Positions 57,939-64,000 of a DNA stretch of 64,000 bases are shown one piece after another (position 1 is the first letter of the stretch; every line of letters begins with the position of its first letter). The stretch covers positions 7,426,400 through 7,490,399 of the forward strand of contig OY848924.1 in the NCBI GenBank assembly GCA_963693285.1. The letters are read 5' to 3'. The translations under genes were made by a program, and so were the position numbers. A model generated the notes under the pieces. That model searched no databases and was not told the DNA's origin. It worked only from the letters and a program-made list of their open reading frames with translations. This DNA comes from Xestospongia muta. Taxonomy: Eukaryota; Porifera; Demospongiae; Haplosclerida; Petrosiidae.

Positions 57939-59054
57939 ATGGAGAGAGTTACTAGTTGTTATCTGTCTCTCTTGTGGTTCATATATGTTACTACAGTAGT
58001 AGTTAGTCAGTCAGTGGCTCCTTATGATGCTGATAGTAGTTGTCTAGATCAGAGTGGTAGAGTACCTACCTCTAATACTGAACAGATATTGCTGGATACA
58101 CAGAATTATAAATCTGGTGATCTAGTGACTGCTACAGGAGCTAATGGTATCTGGTTATCTGTTGATTTTGATGAACCAAATAGTCCTTTCTATCGAAGAG
58201 TAAGTTGTACATACTATAATACAATGACATATATATGCTTCTACTTACAGTGGTATGACAGTAATCAAGGTATTGAATGTAAGCATTATATTGTAGTTTG
58301 TGGTAAGGATCAATCAGGACAAGATAACTGGCTAATAACTCAATATATCAATATCACTGATGTTGGAGTTAAAGAACTGACCATTAATGTGACATTTGCT
58401 ACTGATGGTACTTGTACTAACTGTCAACAGTCATACTCAATTTCAGCCTTTCAAACTAATGAGATCAATGAGACATTTCGTAATAATAGTGATGCCTATT
58501 ATGACACAGGAATACGACTTATTCACACTACTCAACAAGACAGACTTTCTTTTGCTCAAGGCAGATTTACAATATCTTCTACTGGTCTATATCTAGCAGT
58601 AGTAGATAAAGGATCTTGTACAGGAATACAACGTCTTGTAGTGTACTATGACATATGTCCTTATCAAGTGAAAAACCTGGTGATTTATCCACAAACAGTT
58701 GCTCCTAGTATTGGTTTCTCTCAAGACATAGACACTGTTGGTAGCTGTATAGCAAATGCTAGTCCAGTGTCAGCTAATCTTCAGTTAACTTGTGAACTAT
58801 ATGGAGTTTGGGATAATGTAGTTGTCTCATGTCATTGTAATCCTGGTTATGAATTATTTAACAACATATCATGTGATGGTAAATAAAACACTAACTATTA
58901 CAATTTTAATATTTAATTGAGTAAACATAATGATAGCATACAAATTATATTGTATTGTTAATGTGGCTTTAGTTCATGGACCTAGTTGACTGCACCATGT
59001 TAATTTATAATTGTCATGTTTACTAAATGTAATTAGCATGTATTATATTTAAGC

Positions 59055-59103
<49 letters not shown>

Positions 59104-59799
59104 TTATGTAGTCAGCTACTTGTAAAAAGCAACATTAATGTTGCTATTTCAAAACAACTCATATCTTCAAAACAACTCATATCTTCAAAACAAACAAAAT
59201 TTTCTTATATTTTAATCGTATTCTATTTACTTTCATACTTTATTTTTTACTAATTTCTTTGTAGTTTGTTCAGAAGGTTACTTCAAGTTATCTCATGGCC
59301 ATAATTCATGTGAGGAGTGTCCTGATAACAGTAACTCCACTACATCTGGTGCAACTAGTTGTACTTGTTTAACAGGTTATTATCGAATTAGATATGAAGC
59401 TGTAACTGCAGCTTGTACCAGTGAGTATTTAGTTGAAGAAATTACTACTCATCTTAAACTAACAATGTGTAGTTGTGTAGTCCTAATTGAATGTACAAAC
59501 TTGTACAGTAATCATTAACCATATTTGAATGTAAAGTTACACTATAACCATTACTATCATTACTATGATATTTGTGATATTCACAACCACTCAGTTTAGC
59601 ATGACCTTATTAGTTGATTATATGTAGAGTCAAGTGATAAAATGTTTACATATCTATATATGTTGTTTACTTTAAACAATGAGACAAACATTTGTGTACA
59701 CTTACTTTAAAATAACAACATCACTAATATTATTATATGTTCACAAAAATGTTTTAATAAATTTTTATCATTATTACACCATGATCAGGTGGTCCATAT

Positions 59800-59845
<46 letters not shown>

Positions 59846-61091
59846 TCTTCGTTAGCTCCTCCTAGTTCTCCTATTAATCTTCATAACACTAGCATAATGA
59901 TTACCTCATTCAGCATAACTTGGACTCCACCCAGTGATACAGGAGGTCGTACAGATATCTTCTATATTGTAACTATTACTGGTAGATCTATTAATATAAC
60001 AGTTAATATAACTGATACACAATATACTTTCACTGGATTAAATCCTTTTACAACTTATACTGTGAGTGTTAGAGCAGGAAATGGAGTATCTGATCAAGAC
60101 TCAAGGAATGATGTTAACAGGACTGTCAGTATTACTGTCACTATTCCTAACTCTGGTCCTACAAAACCTCTGGCTGTTAACTTGGAGACATCACAGGTTA
60201 GTGGAGTGGCCTCTATTTTAACATGGACACCACCTGCTAATACATATGGGACTCTACAGGGATATCATATACTCACTAACACTGTTAACAATAGTGCTGA
60301 GGCTATAGTGGCAATTACATTACCAAATACAATAACTAGATATGATTTGGATAATCTTGATATCCCACCAGGGACATATTTTATCTGGGTAAGTAGTATT
60401 AAATATAATAATTATATGTAATATTGATGTACTATAGATTCAAGCTGTCAACCAATATGGTCCAGGTGAAGTGTCCAGTTCTCAGATATATGTCCGAACT
60501 GAAGGTATAATACAATAATATGATCACATGTTTTAGAACTGTTTTTTTTCAGAATCACAAACTTTTCTGAACATAGCACCATCTGTTTCTTTCGGTCTTG
60601 TTAGCTTCTTTTGTTTTCTTTTACTTGTTACTATCATCTCTTTATGTATATTTTACAGATTGTTGAAGAGAAGAGAGTCCTTATCATCAAACCAAAGGTC
60701 TATAGCTCAAGACACACCAATGGAGTTGAATGCTTCATACAATGTTAGACCTAGCTATCATCTAAGACAAGAAAACTATCGAAGGTCTACAGCTCAAGAC
60801 ACACCAATGGAGTTAAATGCTTCATACAATGTCAGACCTAACTATCATTTAAGACAAAAGGACAATCGTGGCTATTATTATATTGATGAGATTGCAAGTT
60901 TTCCTCAAAAGACACCAACATCTACTAACCCATCAACTAGTTACTATGACTACATCGATGATGTTGATTGCAAAATACAAGAGACTTCTACAGCTGTCAC
61001 TATTAGCACTGGTCCTGTTTATGAACCAGTTGGTGATGAACAAAGTGATAATACTTTGAAAGATGAACAGGAATATTTAAAAATTATGTAA
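57939..61091 (+). CDS. Kinase-less Eph-like receptor E with duplicated tail segment
   Basis: Six exons: 57939-58199, 58251-58878, 59265-59420, 59856-60388, 60438-60504, 60553-61091; 727 residues. First subtype (like A and B): long intron 2, exon 3 beginning VCSEGYFKLSHG, CT tract before the FN3 exon. The domain order is intact, with GLYLAVVDKGSCTGI and YDICPYQVKNL in the ligand-binding domain and PSDTGGRTDIFYIV in FN3-1. Exon 3 ends in A rather than G at 59420, changing an Ala codon to Thr. The tail carries an 87-bp in-frame tandem duplication (60696-60869) that doubles the QDTPMELNASYNVRP segment; GYYYIDEI, YYDYIDDV, VYEPVGDE and EYLKIM follow. Poly(A) signal at 61176. Confidence 0.9.
59049..59096. 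repeat. (TA)n microsatellite in intron 2 of receptor E
   Basis: A TA run of about 36 bp followed by ACACACA. The equivalent intron of receptor A has a shorter TA run near 40958-40980; B has almost none. Confidence 0.9.
59803..59840 (+). repeat. (CT)n microsatellite before the FN3 exon of receptor E
   Basis: About 38 bp of CT before CATCTCTTCGTTAG and the exon at 59856; shortest of the three equivalents (A about 160, B about 70). Confidence 0.95.
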
Positions 61092-61175
61092 CAGACAAAA
61101 TTTTAAAGAATCTTGTAACAATTAGTCCAACATTTATACTCTGTGTATTTTATTAATTCTACTCAATGTTTTTTA

Positions 61176-61181
61176 AATAAA
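61176..61181 (+). promoter_or_regulatory. Poly(A) signal of receptor E
   Basis: AATAAA in the conserved 3' flank, about 100 bp before the start of receptor F. Confidence 0.7.
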
Positions 61182-61283
61182 ATGTTTTACTTCCTCTTTC
61201 AATTGTGACTAGACAATCCAATTAATTTTATTAATTATTATTTAATTATAGCAATATTCATTGATGTTTTCATATACCATATT

Positions 61284-64000
61284 ATGGAGAGAGTTACTAG
61301 TTGTTATCTGTCTCTCTTGTTGTCCATATATGTTACTACAGTAGTAGTTAGTCAGTCAGTGGCTCCTTATGATGCTGATAGCTATTGTCTAGATCAGAGT
61401 GGAAGAGTACCTACCTCTAATACTGAACGGGTATTGCTAGATACACAGAATTATCAATCTGGTGGTCTAGTGACTGCTACAGGAGGTAATGGTATCTGGT
61501 TATCTGTTGATTTTGATGAACCAAACAGTCCTTTCTATCGAAGAGTAAGTTGTACATACTATAATACAATGACATATATATCCTTCTACTTACAGTGGTA
61601 TGATCAAAATCAAGGCATCAAATGTAAGCATTATATTATAGCTTGTGGTAAGAATACTCCAGGACAAGATAACTGGCTAATAACTCAATATATCAATATC
61701 ACTGATGTTGGAGTTAAAGAACTGACCATTAATGTGACATTTGCTACTGATGATGATTGTACTAATTGTCGACAGTCATACTCAATTTCAGCTTTTCAAA
61801 CTAATGAGGTTAATGAGACATTTCGTAATAATAGTGATGTCTATTATGACACAGAAGTACAACTCAATTATAATTTTAATCAAACTTTTGATCAGGGCAG
61901 ATTTAAAATATCTTCTACTGGTCTATATCTAGCAGTAGTAGATAAAGGATCTTGTATAGGAATACAACATCTTGTAGCGTACTATGACATATGTCCTTAT
62001 CAAGTGAAAAACCTGGTGATTTATCCACAAACAGTTGCTCCTAGTATTGGTTTCTCTCAAGACATAGACATTGTTGGTAGCTGTATAGCAAATGCTAGTC
62101 CAATGTCAGCTAATCTTCAGTTAACTTGTAAACTATATGGAGTTTGGGATAATGTAGCTGTCTCATGTTCTTGTAATCCTGGTTATGAATTAATTAACAA
62201 TATCTCTTGTGATGGTAAGTATGATATATTTCAATGTTCAGTATGTTATATCTTATACACACACAGCTTGTTTAGAAGGTTACTACAAGTCATCTCAAGG
62301 TAATGACTTATGTAAGGAGTGTCCTGTTAACAGTAACTCCACTACATCTAGTACATCTAGTTGTACTTGTTTAACAGGTTATTATCGAAGTAGATATGAA
62401 GATGTTAGCTCAACTTGTACTGGTAAGTATTTTAATTTTTATATCATTTAATGTCAAAGGAATAGCAATTTAACAACTTTAAATAACATATAACACTAGA
62501 GTTACTGTACATACACTGTAAAAATTGATTTGTTGATTTAACTAATATATTGTTATACAGGTTGTATGTAACGAACTTAATATGGTGTGAAAGTAAACAT
62601 AACACTGTTTTGATTACTAATATTATTAATATTATATTTATTAGTAATAAAAACAGTGTTATGTCTGTTTTCACATCATATTAATTTGCTACCTGCAACC
62701 TGTATAACAATACATTGGTTAAATCAACAGTGTAAAAGGATATTTAATTAAACTATTAATAAATTTTGTAAATTGTTGAAATAAACTTTTCACACTATAG
62801 ATTCTGGTAATATAATAAAGTATCTGTCTAGCACTCTATCTCCTGAGAATGACAAATCAGAATATATTATAGCTCTTATGCTCCAGATCCCAAATTTATA
62901 ATATTTCATTAAAAACTTGCAATTCATTTTCTTTTTCCTTCTTAGCTCCTCCTACTTCTCCTATGGGTTTTCATAACACTAGCATATTGAGTACCTCATT
63001 CAACATAACTTGGACAGCACCCAGTGATACAGGAGGTCGTACAGATATCTTCTATATTGTAACTATTACTGGTAGATCTATTAATAAAACATTTAATATA
63101 ACTGATACACAATATACTTTCACTGGATTAAATCCTTTTACATCTTATACTGTGAGTGTTAGAGCAGGAAATGGAGTATCTGATCAAGACTCTAGCAATG
63201 ATGTTAACAGGACTGTCAGTATTACTGTCACTACTCCTAACTCTGGTCCTACAAAACCTTTGGATGTTAACTTGGGGACATCACAGGTTACTGGAGTTGC
63301 CTCTATTTTAACATGGAGAGCACCTGCTAATACATATGGGACTCTACAGGGATATCATATACTCACTAACATTGTTAACAATAGTACTGGGGCTAGAGTG
63401 GTAATTACATTACCAAATACAATAACTAGATATGATTTGGATAATCTTGATATCCAACCAGGGACATATTATATCTGGGTAACTAGTATTAAATAGAATA
63501 ATTATATGTAATATTGATATACTATAGATTCGAGCTGTCAATGAATATGGTCCAGGTGAAGTGTCCAGTTCTCAGATATATGTCCGAACTGAAGGTATAT
63601 TATGATAATATGATCACATGTTCTAGAACTGTTTTTTTTAGAATCACAAACTTTTCTGAACATAGCACTATCTGTTTCTTTCGGTCTTGTTAGCTTCATT
63701 TGTTTTCTCTTACTTGCTACTATCATCTCTATATGTATAGTTTACAGATTGTTGAAGAGAAGAGAGTCCTTATCATCAAAGCAAAGGTCTATAGCTCAAG
63801 ACACACCAATGGAGTTAAATGTTTTATTCAATGTTGGACCTAACTATCATTTAAGACAAGAGGACAATCGTGGCTATTATTATATTGATAAGATTGCAAG
63901 TTTTCCTCAAAAGACACCAACATCTACTAACCCATCAGCTAGTCACTATGACTACATTGATGATATAGACTGCAAAGCGCAAGAGACTTCTACAGCTGTC
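61284..64000 (+). CDS. Kinase-less Eph-like receptor F, cut by window end
   Basis: Exons 61284-61544, 61596-62214, 62267-62422, 62946-63478, 63528-63594 and 63642 to beyond 64000. Second subtype (like C): 52-nt intron 2, exon 3 beginning ACLEGYYKSSQG. The ligand-binding domain is three residues shorter and strongly changed in one loop (QLNYNFNQTFDQGRFK where others have RLIHT...SFAQGRF). The Cys-rich, FN3 and membrane regions are intact. In the visible tail SYNVRP is replaced by LFNVGP, GYYYIDKI and HYDYIDDI remain, and the end is not seen. Intron 3 contains a 219-bp MITE-like insertion. No kinase is seen within the window, and all sister genes stop shortly after the equivalent point. Confidence 0.88.
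62514..62732. mobile_element. MITE-like foldback element with TA target duplication
   Basis: A 219-bp insertion absent from the equivalent intron of genes C and D. It starts CACTGT and ends ACAGTG, flanked on both sides by TA (62512-62513 and 62733-62734). The arms pair almost along their whole length: GTTGATTTAAC with GTTAAATCAAC, TTGTTATACAGGTTG with CAACCTGTATAACAA, and AACATAACACTGTTTT with AAAACAGTGTTATGT, around a centre near 62620-62645. No coding capacity. A TA duplication suggests a Tc1/mariner-type mobiliser. Confidence 0.85.

Overview
The window looks like animal nuclear DNA from a demosponge (Amphimedon-like). This is inferred from AT-rich sequence, very compact intron-rich genes (many introns about 50 nt), animal-type genes (SPEN, SF3B4, SLC25A11, Eph-type ectodomains, Calx-beta proteins) and intergenic gaps of only 150-300 bp. 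All exon models come from reading splice sites and reading frames by eye; no search was run.

Layout. Positions 1-6.9 kb (minus strand) hold two Eph-receptor-like ectodomain genes in tandem (the first cut by the window edge) and a decayed third copy. About 7-10.2 kb has no recognisable gene but has minisatellites and a hairpin. At 10.3-13.7 kb is a single-pass membrane protein with Calx-beta-like repeats, at 14.0-15.4 kb a Schlafen-like AlbA_2 protein, and at 16.0-18.0 kb (minus) splicing factor SF3B4. SF3B4 shares a 234-bp divergent upstream region with a CaCA-family cation exchanger (18.2-23.4 kb). A secreted Calx-beta-like protein follows (23.9-26.3 kb), then two tandem mitochondrial 2-oxoglutarate/malate carrier paralogues (26.9-32.1 kb) and SPEN (32.3-39.6 kb; four RRMs plus SPOC).

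From 39.8 kb to the right edge is a plus-strand tandem array of Eph-like genes: intact genes A, B, C, E and F (F cut by the edge), pseudogene D, and a truncated exon-1 copy. Each intact gene has the Eph ectodomain order (ligand-binding domain, Cys-rich region, two FN3 domains, one membrane helix). The kinase is absent; a tail of about 110-145 residues rich in tyrosine motifs takes its place. Between A and B lies a rearranged block: an Eph exon-1 stub fused to a SPEN fragment, a composite hAT element, then a decayed copy of the SPEN 3' end with SPOC. This shows that a SPEN-3'-plus-Eph unit was duplicated.

The main candidate novelty is this expanded, kinase-less Eph-like receptor family with differing tyrosine tails. 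A second window-wide pattern is that every long (CT)n/(GA)n microsatellite, and several other simple repeats, sits directly upstream of a 3' splice site with the pyrimidine strand as the sense strand.
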